Assembly: GCA_000827325.1 (NCBI GenBank)
Contig: KN832890.1
Span: forward strand, 186,001 to 250,000
Direction: 5' to 3'
Length of the DNA: 64,000 nt
DNA from: Oidiodendron maius Zn
Lineage: Eukaryota > Ascomycota > Leotiomycetes > Myxotrichaceae
In this document: one piece after another, positions 1 to 12,376 of the stretch
How the letters are laid out: every line of letters starts with the position of its first letter
Position numbering within the stretch: the first letter of the stretch is position 1
The notes under the pieces: model-generated
Told to the model about the DNA's origin: nothing
Databases searched by the model: none
Seen by the model: only the letters and a program-made list of their open reading frames with translations
Made by a program: the position numbers and the translations under genes

Positions 1-72
1 TGAGCTCTAGCTACTCACCGAGTACTTGTAGAGTTCATCAATTTCAGCCGCATGCCACAAAGTCTTTCGTAG

Positions 73-387
73 TCATTTGGTAGCTTCCATGACACCTGAA
101 ATGACATATATACAAAGAAGTTGCCCTGAGTTGCGCGTGGTCTGTGCTACCAGAACATACTGCTCATCAGTTGCAGGTACAGAACTTGGGAAGTACGATG
201 CGACAGTCCGACTGGTGGAGCTACCCAGTAGCGAGTTCCATCGGTCAGAGACTCGAAGAAATGGCTGCATTGGCACCTCAAAAATCTTCTTAAACCAGCG
301 ACATACCTTACCTGTCATCTCATATGTCTTCAGTTTGCTCCACCCGTTCGGAACGTGATTTGTATCAACAAACTGGGGATTGGACAG
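73..387 (-). CDS. Unrecognised 3' exon or gene fragment
   Basis: A minus-strand reading frame ends with TGA at 73 and stays open upstream to about 387, beyond its first ATG at 318. The stretch NHVPNGWSKLKTYEMTG just upstream of that ATG reads like protein, so this may be the last exon or a decayed remnant of a larger gene whose start is not visible. I recognise no domain, signal peptide or membrane segment. It could also be a chance frame. Confidence 0.25.
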   Translation of the reverse strand: MSNPQFVDTNHVPNGWSKLKTYEMTGKVCRWFKKIFEVPMQPFLRVSDRWNSLLGSSTSRTVASYFPSSVPATDEQYVLVAQTTRNSGQLLCIYVISGVMEATK

Positions 388-585
388 CGAAGCATAAGTA
401 CTTATGAGTAATTCCTGCCCAAAGCTGATGCGAGATTTTGTTGCGTGGACTTAAGCGAGCTGCCAAATGCTGCGCCGCAAAATCGCAATCTTATTATTCT
501 GACGACAACCAACGTCAACATCATACCTTCTTTCCTCCTCTCTTTCTTCCTTAGTAATAGCAGATTATAATTTACATTGGCTATC

Positions 586-1197
586 ATGGCCCTCTCACCT
601 TCATTCCGTCGACATGTGAAGCTGTTCATCCTTACCACGCTCGTTATGAGTCTCTTTTACCTCGGACTCTCCCTCTACGTCGGCTTATTCACGATTCCAT
701 ACCTCTCACCCGTCGCCTTGGTTATCGGCAACTCTCTCTCCCCGTTCACACCTCTCATTAATCCTGCCATAGCGTATGCGAATCTCAAACAATGGCTCCA
801 TCCAGCAGGGAATGCATACTTGGCTACAAGGAAGAGACGCCAATACGTTGCCGGCATAATATTTCGATTTTTCGCTGGTTTTATGCTGATTTTCGCTGTC
901 TCAATAAAGTTTTCCTGGTTCATGAAAAGTTTATATGGCTTGGAGGATGAAGAGGGAATGTGTGTTGGTCCGTGTTGGAAATTGTGGACGGAGCTGGTTC
1001 TCCTAGTTGTGGTTGTTTTTGCTGTGATTATGGGCTGGGACTTGGATGGTGGGCTCTACGATAGGTTCATGGATCGCCAAATTGAGAAGCAGAAGCAGAA
1101 GGATGCGGAGAAAGCTGTAGAGGAGATACTGGCTGCTGGTGGAGACCAGGAAAAAGCCGTGGATATGGATAAAAGTGCACACATGGATAAGGTTTGA
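586..1197 (+). CDS. Three-pass membrane protein, function unknown
   Basis: Single-exon gene of 203 aa. The ATG at 586 is chosen because the longer frame begins on TTG. Three hydrophobic helices are visible, at about residues 12-33, 86-105 and 129-150. An acidic C-terminal tail is rich in Lys/Glu/Asp (EKQKQKDAEKAVEE) and probably forms a short cytosolic coiled coil. The arginine-rich segment TRKRRQ precedes the second helix, as expected for a positive-inside membrane protein. I recognise no catalytic motif. The composition and codon use look like a real host gene. No functional family can be named from sequence alone. Confidence 0.7.
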   Translation: MALSPSFRRHVKLFILTTLVMSLFYLGLSLYVGLFTIPYLSPVALVIGNSLSPFTPLINPAIAYANLKQWLHPAGNAYLATRKRRQYVAGIIFRFFAGFMLIFAVSIKFSWFMKSLYGLEDEEGMCVGPCWKLWTELVLLVVVVFAVIMGWDLDGGLYDRFMDRQIEKQKQKDAEKAVEEILAAGGDQEKAVDMDKSAHMDKV

Positions 1198-1930
1198 AGA
1201 TTATTTGACCTTTAAAATGATGGGTTAATATTAAATCAATTATCTATATAGGAGAAATCCAAATCTATCAGTAATCACGAGTCATACGTTTCAGTCTACC
1301 GAAGCTTCCAAGCATTTTTCTTTTCATAGCAGAGTCGATAGAGTTGCTATGGATAATTCAGGGGAAATCAAACTGGGAAATAGAAGACAAGGTTGTAATT
1401 ATAGCCTCGGTCGCCAGGTCCAAGCTTTCAACCCTAGAACCAACACAAATTGTGGTGCAGCCGCAGGTCGTCGAAATGCGCCTCCTTGTGACAATTGACA
1501 ACTTGAATGGCCAGGTAGTGCAAGAAAGACCAAGGCTCTTACTACAATGGTTCTCGATCCTATAACAGTGGATTGCTGTAACAGCACGGGTTTCGCACAG
1601 TTACAAATCCCAGGTTCCTGGAAATGGCCCTATCAGGCTATGAGCTTGGCCGATAGGTATTACACTCCTGTATACTTGGCATTGTTGATACATTTTGAAC
1701 CTCGTCAAGTGCCTGTGATTCTAACACATTCATGAAAATAAAGCCATTTATATTATCCCAGGAATCTAACCTAACATTATGAACTTCTAAAATATCAGGC
1801 CAGTGGATTGGTAATTATTGATTTTTATTCTCGAGAATATAGATGGCAAGGATAACTATTTTATCAGCGTATTCTTGATCAGGTAATAGTATCAGATTAC
1901 CTTCAGCCATGCGATGTCTATTCTAAGTTA
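1198..1930. other. Intergenic, convergent 3' ends
   Basis: No convincing gene. Short frames at 1344-1565 and 1547-1735 overlap one another on both strands and look like chance. The stretch is moderately AT-rich and lies between two convergent genes. Confidence 0.5.
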
Positions 1931-2200
1931 CTAGCAGGCATCCATAATTTGCGGCCAGTCAACATAGGCATTTCCACCATTCGCATCCTCACAATCAATA
2001 CAGGCAGCCACATCATACCCGAACACAGAGCCAAGAGTACAGGCTGCTCCAGTGCCAACAGCGTTGAGTTCGATCAACGCGTTGTTGCAAGTCGCGTAAC
2101 AGACCGCAGCGCGTTCGGCAATAGCACCGGGGATTGCAGCAGCAGAGATTAGGCTACCGGCACTTATTACCGCCAGTGCAAAGATAGAGGAGAACTGCAT
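1931..2200 (-). CDS. Small secreted cysteine-rich protein (effector-like)
   Basis: An 89-aa protein starting at the ATG whose complement ends at 2200. The first 22 or so residues (MQFSSIFALAVISAGSLISA) form a clear signal peptide with a small-residue cleavage region. The mature part is about 65 residues with six cysteines, in pairs VCYATC, GAAC, AACIDC and a C-terminal DAC, which suggests three disulfides. It contains the acidic EDANGG loop. Size, secretion signal and even cysteine count fit the loose class of fungal small secreted proteins, some of which act as effectors or antimicrobial proteins. No named family is recognised. It is intronless. Confidence 0.65.
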   Translation of the reverse strand: MQFSSIFALAVISAGSLISAAAIPGAIAERAAVCYATCNNALIELNAVGTGAACTLGSVFGYDVAACIDCEDANGGNAYVDWPQIMDAC

Positions 2201-3239
2201 GGTGATGATTTGGTAGGTTGAGGGTGGACTCGTCTTGCGAGGAAACAGAGGTGGGAATTTAAGTATTGTCGGAGAAAGCGGTATATTCGATTAGAGGTTG
2301 CTTCATTGAATATTATATCATGTCGAATGCTTTTATATATTTCGTACATGTGGGGAACACTGTAAGCATTCGTAGCCCCAGTAGTCCGAAATCATACTAT
2401 CCAGAAATTTTCCTTAGCGTGGTTGCACAACGGAAATTCTTGCCAGCATACAAGATAATAAAACAAGGATACCTATGTTGCACTCGCTCTGAATTTGGGA
2501 AAACGAAATTGGAAGTACGTACAATAGCATTATCGGGCGTAATAAGAGCAGTTACTCCGCATGTGGCACAGTCCTGAGCGCAGTATTTAGACCTTGCTAA
2601 CAATCAAGTCGCTAGAATATTGGGAAATTAGGAGGAGATGTTCGTACAGCACCAGGAATAGTTGTCTCGGTTGCTGTTATTAAGGAGTAAAATTAACTAT
2701 TTCGTGGCTGCGGGGTGCCCAGCAGGAATTAATATGATCTTCATGCATAACATTCGTAAACGCATCATTGATTACCATGCAATAGCACATTTATTATCGT
2801 ACTAATAATGAGCGTCTCCATTTATACAAACCTATATTATTATTATTATTATTATTATTACTAATCCACAGTTAGGCTCCAATAGCCGTGGTACCTCTAC
2901 TGAGTCTATTCATAAGGTAAACCTTGCCCTAGCTGGAGGAAAGCCCTATGCTACGGAATCTCGTCGTGTACAATCCCATATTATTACTTCAGCAAGGTGT
3001 TTTTTCTTTCTACTTCACCTGTATACCTATGGTAAAAGGCCATACCTATTCTCACAAGGACAGAGATATATCTCGGATCAAGCTTCTCAGATGCATAATG
3101 AGCATGTTAAGCATCATAAATGACAATAAGACCCAAGTATAATTGTCTCTCGTAGCCAATAGCACTAATTTTAATGCTTGCTAACTTCACTGCCTCAAAG
3201 ACATTTGACTATTCACGCCTTTCAGGAACCGGTTCCTTT
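2201..3239. other. Intergenic with an (ATT)n microsatellite
   Basis: No supported gene. Frames at 2266-2577 and 2397-2603 overlap on opposite strands and encode no recognisable protein. A perfect (ATT) trinucleotide run lies near 2835-2860. The AT-rich composition is typical of fungal intergenic DNA. Confidence 0.5.
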
Positions 3240-3540
3240 TTTTTTTACACATACATTTATCAATAGTAGCCGAGTACTCGGCATATCGAAGATACCCTTG
3301 AGCAGGAGTGAAAATTTCTTTTGGCCATTTTCTTTAAAAGCCTCAACATCAGGGTAGCCGAATTTGTGAGCCAATGCTCCGTCAAGACTATGAAAGTAAG
3401 AAGAGATTGTTAGTCTATCCTCCATGTGAGAAAAAAAACAATCAAAGTAGCATACTCATAAGGGTATTGTAGACGGGGAATGGCCTCAATCCATTCTTTG
3501 TCAAACATATGGTGACTACCACCTACCTGGGCCACGACCC
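3240..3540 (-). pseudogene. Relic of an Ayg1/FrsA-like alpha/beta-hydrolase
   Basis: Two minus-strand segments match the C-terminal half of Ayg1-type esterases (yellowish-green 1, FrsA-like hydrolases that shorten polyketide chains in melanin synthesis). The first reads GGSHHMFDKEWIEAIPRLQY near 3520-3460. The second is near 3390-3250 and includes LAHKFGYPDVEAF, QKKFSLL and PSTRLLLIN, the last followed by a GTATGTG donor-like sequence. The nucleophile-containing N-terminal half and the C-terminal His region (usually within a GxxHMGYP-like stretch) were not found, so this looks like a decayed partial copy. Family assignment is from remembered sequence similarity. Confidence 0.45.
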
Positions 3541-4245
3541 TCGTAGTTCTTTACCACACTCAGGGGATCCTGGCCAGGATCTGAAGGGTGGCTCCGCAGA
3601 CAGGGTCTGGTGACCTAGGGTGGTGTTGTGATAGGTTGGTGGCACAAAGAAAGGCGCCCCGCCCGTATTTAGAGCCAGTTGGATTTCATCGCTAATCTTT
3701 TTGGTATAATAATAGCCTGTTAATACGGCAAAGTCAGATCCGAATATGCATGCCAATCTGGCTGATATGAGCAGGTAACATTAATATCTTACCAACTATT
3801 AGAGAATCCCTTCCACTTTTCATCTGACCTCTCAATAGACGAGCCTCGGAACGTAACGAACCACCACGACTCAGGCCCCTCAACTTTCTGGACCCATTTC
3901 GGGGCTATTTTGAACCGGCGGGATCGACTCCGAGCACGGCCTTCCTTTTTCGGGCTATGATATGCAAGGCACAAGATATCTCCATCCATTTTGGATCATA
4001 GACAGCATTTACAGCCTCTCCGCATAGTTTTCGATCATCTTCTGCCTGTAACAGACGTACCCAGCCCAACTCTGCAGCCTCGCATAACGTACGGATATAA
4101 AATTTGGGTTGGATCAGAAGGGATTCCGACTCACTTAAAGGCATCGGATCCCGCCCGGCCTCGGAAAGGAACTCTTCTGGTGTGGGACCGCTAATCTTAA
4201 GGATGTTTGCATTTTGAGTCGCAATACCTGCTTCATCTAGGATCT
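3541..4245 (-). pseudogene. Decayed coding sequence of unknown family
   Basis: Minus-strand frames at 4245-3990, 3989-3789 and 3756-3541 read like protein, for example ILDEAGIATQNANILKISGP, LIQPKFYIRTLCEAAELGWV, ESWWFVTFRGSSIERSDEKW and YYYTKKISDEIQLAL. They lie in different phases and do not join with acceptable splice sites. I therefore read this as a broken gene or fused fragments. The segment WFVTFRGS followed by GYYYTKKISDEIQ faintly recalls class 3 lipases, but this is too weak to name. It abuts the hydrolase relic and could be part of the same dead locus. Confidence 0.3.
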
Positions 4246-4260
4246 CTTGTCGTTCGTCTA

Positions 4261-5426
4261 CGGTTAACTAGTCAGGGGATGAGATGGCCTTTCGCCACAG
4301 AGCTGTCTGTTAGGGGGTAGCGAGACTCATCCTATGGGGTAGTTCCATTGTGGCTTGTTGTATTCCATTGCTCCGTAGGAAAGGAGCGATGCTGGATCTG
4401 AGAACCAACAAAACGGGAGGGAAACCTCAGTAGAGATATATATCCACTGTTGGGAGCCCGAGGCCGAAAAGTGGCTTGCCAAGCTTTGGTTCTAAAGATT
4501 GGTATAATCTCGTGTCTCTATACAACTCGTGTCACGGTATCCGAAGGTGAGGTTGGTTTCGACGGCTAGCTAACTTAAATGGTAATGCTTACACACTATG
4601 ATACAAACACAGCGGTGTGCCGTACATATACTGAAGCCTCTTTAAAGGTATATAAGGTAATTTTTAGAATACCAGAGCACGACATATAAAGTCGGTGGCT
4701 AATATACTACCTACAGAAGAACAGAGCCTTTCTCCCTGAAAACGAATCGCGCGATGCGCACTAGGTCCCATTAGATGTGGAGTGTGCAACAAGACTAAAT
4801 TACTAGACAAACGTAGCGCGAAGAGTAAAGGGAATTGTTGGACGTGATCTTGAATCATTATCATTCCGAGAGCCTTTCTTCGAAATTAACACCGGAGCGT
4901 TTCCGCCTTTCATTCCGGCGGTGGCCCGAATCGTATCAAATCAGCCGGTGAGCGTATGAAGGAGCCCGCAGCTTCAGTATTTAAAGACTGCGCCCCGCCC
5001 ACTCGCTTCTTCTAAAATCTTGCTGCCTAAATTCCGCAGGAGAATTCAAAAACCGGTTCAGCGACGGATTCTTCAAGCTTCAATACCCCGATCCAGAATA
5101 TTTGCTCTCTTCAGTGGTGATTATCACAGACTCGGGCCTGCCTGATTATATCGCGTTGGATTGGCTTGGAAGTCATATTCTGTACATAGAGATCTAGCTA
5201 GTTACTACTGCAAATCGTGAAGCCTCATTCTGTAGTCCACCCGTCATAGGACGGTAGAGTGGTAAAACTTCATACGGCCAGCACCCTAATCCTCCCTAGC
5301 GACGGGCATAGGGTTCTCTTGGTCTTCTACCTCGAGCGACGCCAAGACCGCCCCGAACAGACAAGGGGTTAACCGGCAGAGAGCCGAGGAACGGTGCCCA
5401 GGAACGGTTTGTGGCAAACTGAGACT
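4261..5426. other. Intergenic and promoter region of the PP1 gene
   Basis: No gene seen. The proximal 450 bases upstream of the PP1 start include a GC-rich patch with CCCGCCC near 4993-5000, CT-rich stretches and several AG|GT signals, so a 5' UTR intron is possible. Confidence 0.4.
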
Positions 5427-6576
<1,150 letters not shown>

Positions 6577-6835
6577 CAGGGCGCGGACAAAGCTGGGTAG
6601 TGAGCCCTATTGATATATCAGGGACAGTTCTGAATTTTTTTTATCTTAGTTGCTTTCTTGTTTTCGAGCTTGAATTCTATAACCTATATTTTAATCTCTC
6701 ATCGAAGAAACCACTGAGACGGCCCCGCGGCGACGAGACAAATCCTGCTCGAACTAGAGACGGCAATATAAAACCACGTAATTCATACTCCCGCCATTGG
6801 CCGAAGTCGTTACTTCTTTGATAGCCTTCTCGGCC

Positions 6836-7114
6836 TCACTGTTTCTCATTCCTGGAAGCCGTGTCGCTAGTCTTGGCCTTCGCAGTATCGGCGTTACTGC
6901 TCGACAGGTGTTGCTTCTCGGGACTAGCTTTCTTCGAAGGGTCCAATTCCAACCATTGTATCGCGAACCATGAAGTCGCTACTATAGAGAGAAGGAAGAC
7001 GGAGACAAGGATAAGAAAGGTCTGCAGTGGATGTGCTTCAAGTGACTCGATCATGAATACGCCAAAAGAGTGGAGGATCGTTGGCTGTGTGTCAACAGAG
7101 GATGATTGAGCCAT
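6836..7114 (-). CDS. Small single-pass membrane protein
   Basis: A 92-aa protein from the ATG at 7114. A longer frame exists upstream but starts on TTG and runs into a repeat. One strong hydrophobic helix (TFLILVSVFLLSIVATSWFA) lies at about residues 32-51. A polar tail rich in Lys, Ser and Thr follows (SPEKQHLSSSNADTAKAKTSD). There is no signal peptide, so a membrane-anchored topology with a soluble tail is likely. It is convergent with the PP1 gene. No family recognised. Its upstream region contains the first copy of the 130-base dispersed repeat. Confidence 0.5.
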   Translation of the reverse strand: MAQSSSVDTQPTILHSFGVFMIESLEAHPLQTFLILVSVFLLSIVATSWFAIQWLELDPSKKASPEKQHLSSSNADTAKAKTSDTASRNEKQ

Positions 7115-7230
7115 TTTTGTAATAATTGAGTTATTGCGCTGCACTGGGCCAGTGAGACGCGAAAAATTGTTGCTGTTGATGTCCGACGTGCTTGTTTGTT
7201 TCCTCGAACTGCTGCCGAAACGCCGCCTCT

Positions 7231-7359
7231 TAAAGCCCTGAATCCCCGCTAACCGTGGCGCAGTTAACAAACTTCCCCTCCTGGCGAGCCTAGGCCTTTG
7301 TCTCTTAAGATTGGTGCCTTCGCCTGAGACATTACCTAACTAAGAATTGTGGCACCTCA
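7231..7359 (+). repeat. Dispersed repeat, copy 1 (about 129 bp)
   Basis: This segment recurs at 13804-13934 in the same orientation with only scattered substitutions and short indels. Shared blocks include CTGAATCCCCGCTAACCGTG, CTCCTGGCGAGCCTAGGCC and GGTGCCTTCGCCTGAGAC. Similarity stops sharply at both ends (TAAAG on the left, GGCACCTCA on the right). It is too short for an autonomous element. A MITE or a SINE-like fragment is possible; a TGGCGAGCCTAGG stretch weakly resembles a Pol III A box, but no good B box is present. Confidence 0.75.
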
Positions 7360-8458
7360 TCCGGTACCCGACATCCCAGCGAGGCGAAATCCAGTAGTAA
7401 AGCGAACGGCCTCACTAGAATTGCTAAAATCTCAACGAAATTGGGCATTTATCTTTTATTACTATTCTATCTTGTTCTTAACACAGCCTGCATTACTCCT
7501 CCTTTTCCCCCCTCCTTAGTACTTCTATACTAGTTAATTGACGATGAAAATTACGTTTTTGTTTCCGACTATCGTCTGCACTAAATTGCATATTTTCTAC
7601 AACTTAATGACATTTCTACTTATTAAGTTTGGTAGAATATATAATAACTGGGGAAGTTGTTTTTGCCGTTGAAGGGTGTCGGTAAATCGAATGCAGTCCG
7701 TAGCAACATTCCCGGGGCTACTTGGAACATTTTTCTGGAGAAGCAACAGAAGACGATATATCTCCACATTCGAACGACTGAATACCTAGTTTGACTTCGT
7801 AATAATTTCATGGTGGGAACACTTGCTGTAGCCGCTGAAAATATTGAATAACCTCTGACGAGAATCCTTTGAAACTGTCCAATGGCGTCAAAGTTTAGCT
7901 GTGCATTTCACGATTGTACATATAATTCCAGCATTGCTTTCATTGAAGTTAGCAAAGTAGTCCTGGATTCTCGCAGCGACATGGCCATTGAGGCAGTATT
8001 ATTGAGGCTATCTTCTAACATTACTGCCATCTTCTCTTGCCCAGTGACGACGATTTGCAGTAGGATAGTTACAAAATATTAAATACTAGTTTTCGTTGAG
8101 ATACCTGTAATTTTGTCGAGGTCGTCAGCCTTACTACGGGATTTTCGCTTCGCAGGGATGGGGATTAAAGCTAAAATTAAAATCTAAGAAAGAATTAAAA
8201 AGTTCTATCGATATGTTCATAGCCATGGACTAGATTATCCCTGCAGCACAGTTTAACAGTGGTGTTTGTAGGGATCATACCATTATCAACGTCTCAATAC
8301 AAACCACGAACCAGTTAGCTTTCGTGGACAAGGTAGTAATCTGCACTAAGGGACCTCCAGGAGCATCCATCCTCCGTTGCTAGTCTATTCTGCGAAGCTG
8401 AGCGTACGCAACCCCCCTCCAACAGCAGACCGCAAACGCCTTCCCTATCCTAATTCAC
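7360..8458. other. Intergenic, no gene seen
   Basis: AT-rich sequence with only short frames (7623-7811, 7882-8082) of no recognisable content. It separates the dispersed repeat from the 3' end of the Clr5 regulator gene. Confidence 0.5.
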
Positions 8459-11313
8459 TTAGAAGAACAAATTTGGATTATCGCCATCCAACAGTGAATA
8501 ATCCACCAGGAAACTCTGTTCAAAAGGACTCATGTCTATATCAACCATATCATTTTCCAATTCTGCAGAACTCTCAGATACGCTATTATTCAGCGTCGCG
8601 AAATTCCAAGCTGCACCAAGATCTAACCATGAGAATGTCCCTGAAGACGTGAAGCCTACATTATTCATGTCTCCCATGCCGCTGAAATTGGTAGTGTCGA
8701 AGTTCGATTGTGGTCCAGATTGGCTGTGGTCTTGAGGAGTTGAGACTCTGCTGACGATGCTCTGCTGATGTTGGGTTTCCCGCAGGTCACTGCGCTTTGG
8801 TGCTCTTCGCCAAAGTAGTTGGAGCAAGCGTGCGTAGCGGGAACCCATGTGATTCGCGCTAAAGGAGGCCTTCTGGAGAAGTATGATGGTTTTATCGATC
8901 ATGCGGCGGGTTCCTATGCGTTCTTCGTCGGTCATGGTCGTTGTTGATATGGCCTGATCATGTGTTAGAGGTGCCAACTGAACCCAGAACAGCTACATAC
9001 CTTGTACAGAAAGACGGCGCTGTAAATAATGTAGAGGTAGTATGATGATGGCATATATCGCAGTGTCTCGGGATCAACAAAGTTATTACAAGTGGAGAGA
9101 AGAGACTTGGCAGCATCAAGTGCTTCGTAGATAAATCTCGCGTCTGGTGTTGAACCATTGATTAGAGGAATTGGTCGATTTGGATTATGCTGGCTGTCTC
9201 TTTGGTAGGTCAGAGCACGCGATATTGTAGCTTGATAGGCAAAGGAATTGATATAGAGGCGAAGGTAGTCATATGTCAGCAGTAGACTGGATTTCAGGGG
9301 TGTAGAGCCTTGGACGTGTCAGTTTCAACATCGGCAAGTATGACCAGTAAATACTCACATATCAGAGCTCCCCAATCATCATTCCAGTTTCTTGTACTTG
9401 CACGAAAGTCGTCCAAGTACTTTTCGTATCGTCCTTCCAGCATTTCTTTCCAGTTATGGCCATTCGACGAATAGAGAATGTCGTAGACATTAGAGAATAT
9501 TTGAGTCAATTCGAGATTGGCTTGGAAAATCAATGCCCAGTTATCTTCATGTGGTGATTGTGGCTGTAGCGTTGGGTAATCTTTGGATTTTATACCAGAT
9601 AATGGACCAGGACCTCGAGCCCAGAATCCCTTACCGAGTCGCGCGGAGACCTGACTATCACACATGTAGCATGCTGACCAGACTAGTCTTTTCCGATTGA
9701 ATATTACAGTGTCTTCCTGAGACTCGTTCTTGAACGAGGTTTGATCGATCTCAAGCAGGGAACCCAGTCGCAAGGCGTTGCCGATATACATCCATGCGAG
9801 TTTATCTTCTGCACCACGGCCAACAGAGGCTTGAGGATCATGCGACACCCATTGGGACAGAATTAAGAGTGCCTCAACAGCTTCAACATTTGCATCCGAT
9901 CCTACCAAGATCATTGATACAAGCTGTAGCATGTGATCATAACATATTTGATGAACACGTTCGTTGTCTTTCGATGCCACAGTAAGTATTGCTGAAAACA
10001 AATACGGCTCTGCACGTGACAGCCAGGGAAGTCTTGCGTGATCGAAATTCTCTCGTGGGATGATTGGAAAGAAGGGATGAAAGAATTTTTCGTAACTGTG
10101 GCATTATGTTAGAAAATAACCATGAAGTATAATGCAACGGCAAACCTCGAGAACAAGTGATAAACCAACAATGGGCTCATTACACCATCTTGCACTGGCT
10201 TGTAATGGATGTATTCATCCACCTTTGAAAGGTTAAGGCCCTCCCTCCAAGGAGCAGGTCCAAATTGCTCTGGTTGATTGCTGTTGCCTCGAGTTTGCTC
10301 GCTTCTGGGAGAACCATCATCCTCGGCTCGGTCTGCAACCTGAGCCAATATTTTAAGCGCATCCCAAGGATGCTGCAAATCTGCCGATGCAATATTGTCG
10401 TGCACTGCTGTCTGTTCTCCAGGTTTTGCTGGCAGGCTAAGTTGCTCCGCCTTATTATTACCCTGAGTTTGTTCCGTGCCGGCAGAGTCTCCGTCTTCAG
10501 CTCGGTCCGCTACCTCCAATATTTTGAGAGGCGAGGCTGGATCTAGAACATCAAACTGATATGGACCACCCTGCGGGTCTTGATAGGAAGATGGGGATTG
10601 TGGGTTCGCGGCAACATGTGGACTTGGAGCCTCGTGTGGTGTAAGAGGTCCCGTTTCCGGTGGCGTGTAGTAGCTGACAGCACCTGGAGTAGCTACACAT
10701 TTTATATACGAGTTAGATCATTCACTCAAAATAAGCGTTCACGTTGCGAAAGTCATACCACCAGATTCCATACTCTCATCCATATTCCCGTCCTTGTTCG
10801 CACTAAACGCCGGCATAGGATGGTCCCTCATGTACCGCTTTATTTTATCTGAGTCGACGGGCCGTTTTCGGACTCGAAAGGCAGTCCGTTTGTTTTCCAG
10901 CCCTCGTTTCTGCCGAATCTGTATTATATGTTCCATCTCGTCCGCTCGGATGTTCTTATTGAGGCCCCATATCTTGATTCGATCCTTGTATTGTTTTGCG
11001 CTCAAATGAAGTTAGTCGTTGACATATGTCAGAAGAGTGATGGCTCTTACGTAGCATAAAGCCCATATCGTTCTCTCATGAGTTTCATAACACTCTCTAG
11101 AGTATCGTTCTCGTACAACATTGTTATCTCCTGTCTCTGGGCATCCCAGTCCTCTGGCCTGTATTTTCGTATTTCGCTTCGCTGGCTAGCCGGTGGGAGC
11201 ATTGCATGACGCTGTGGTTGCGGCTGTGCAGGCTGGTTGTTTGACGGTACAGAAATGGTTGCTTGAGGCATAACTGTCTCCCCATGCATCCCGACCGGCG
11301 AATCTATGCGCAT
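8459..11313 (-). CDS. Clr5-domain fungal-specific transcription factor
   Basis: Exons (minus) 11313-11051, 11000-10759, 10692-10146, 10095-9359, 9308-9001 and 8953-8459 sum to 2592 bases, 863 aa. Residues 52-104 form a Clr5 domain (RPEDWDAQRQEITMLYEND ... LMRERYGLYA, then the KQYKDRIKIWGLNKNIR half after intron 1), a helix-turn-helix-like DNA-binding module common in fungal regulators. The centre and C-terminus form a fungal-specific regulator middle-homology region: FHPFFPIIPRENF, SAILTVASK, GNALRLGSLLEID and RLVWSACYMCD. The linker holds a duplicated acidic segment (LKILEVADRAEDGDSAGTEQ and LKILAQVADRAEDDGSPRSEQ). It probably acts in the nucleus as a pathway regulator, but no target is obvious. 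The ATG at 11313 is chosen because the upstream frame has only TTG. Confidence 0.85.
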
Positions 11314-11600
11314 ATCCCAGAAACCTATACCTAGAGTATGCAATATTGTGCGAAAGAGGGCCCTACCCAACAAAGAGGAAAGTTGAGAGAGATGAAGAGG
11401 GAAGCAGAAAAACTTGAAGAGTCGAAGGTCATGAGCGTGTCGGCTGCTTCTCCCACGGCTACCTACTGCGATAGAAATTTACGTTTAACTGAACGCAACT
11501 AAAATAGATCGGTTTTACAAAGGTACCGCCGATACCAGCCGCCTCGTCATCCCGACCCGACACGTTACAAAAGTACTATCCGTGCACTCGCTTGAGCCGT

Positions 11601-11662
11601 TGCCTTGGTCAAAATACTGCCTTGGTCAAAATACTGCCTTGGTCAAAATACTGCCTTGGTCA
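11601..11662 (+). repeat. 17-bp tandem repeat, 3.6 copies
   Basis: The unit TGCCTTGGTCAAAATAC is repeated perfectly at 11601-11617, 11618-11634 and 11635-11651, with a partial fourth copy to 11662. It lies about 290 bases upstream of the Clr5 regulator start, so it is in or near that promoter. The perfect identity suggests recent slippage; a role as repeated binding site is possible but unproven. Confidence 0.9.
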
Positions 11663-11767
11663 CGCGAGATGACCTCGAAATAGATGAGTTAAAGAAGTGC
11701 TTATGTTAATATTTCTATAGTCGATTACAATCTAAATGTAAAATGATATAAGAACGCAATATTATAC

Positions 11768-11870
11768 AGTAGAAGGCGAAATGGGTGTCACTAATATTTT
11801 TAGTTAATTCCTTTTAACGGGGTCCATTTCCAGAGGCTTGTGGCTATGCACCTCTGGCTGGTTGTACCCC
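11768..11870 (+). repeat. Left inverted repeat
   Basis: Matches the complement of about 13559-13663. The outer part, with GAAATGGGTGTC and TTTTAGTTAATT, is the best conserved. Preceded by TA. Confidence 0.7.
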
Positions 11871-12376
11871 AAAGCTGCCGCTGCTAATTGTCATCGTAGT
11901 GCAGAGCCAGTTTTTGCCTATTCTACGCCCCACGCTTTAGTTTACAAAGAAAAATAGGTTCCTGTGAAGCGTACAAATATAATTAATTTATTGACACAGA
12001 TTAATCTTCCCGCAGTCCTAGTACGCCGGCTAAAGTCAGCCGCGGTCATTTTTGAACCAGAACCATTTTGAGCCACACCCACTTGTCTGCTGCTGTAAAG
12101 TCCAACTGTTAACCACTGGAAGACGGCATATCGCTTGAGATTATTTGTGACCCATTCGGCGGTGTTGACTATAGACAGCATAAAACAACTTCTCTGTTAC
12201 CGCGAATTTGTGGTTATTCGCTTCAAATTCAGCTAATGGTAGCAAATTCATCAAGTCTATGGAAATTGCATTCTTTCTACCTACGCAACAGCGTAGGTAC
12301 TACCTTCCATGTCATGTTGCACGATTGTTGACGGTAACTTGTATCATTGTCATCTCTTCATCCTCCTCTACTTGTG

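Noticed and set aside
2835-2860. (ATT)n run as a functional element
   Set aside because: A simple microsatellite in intergenic DNA with no further structure.
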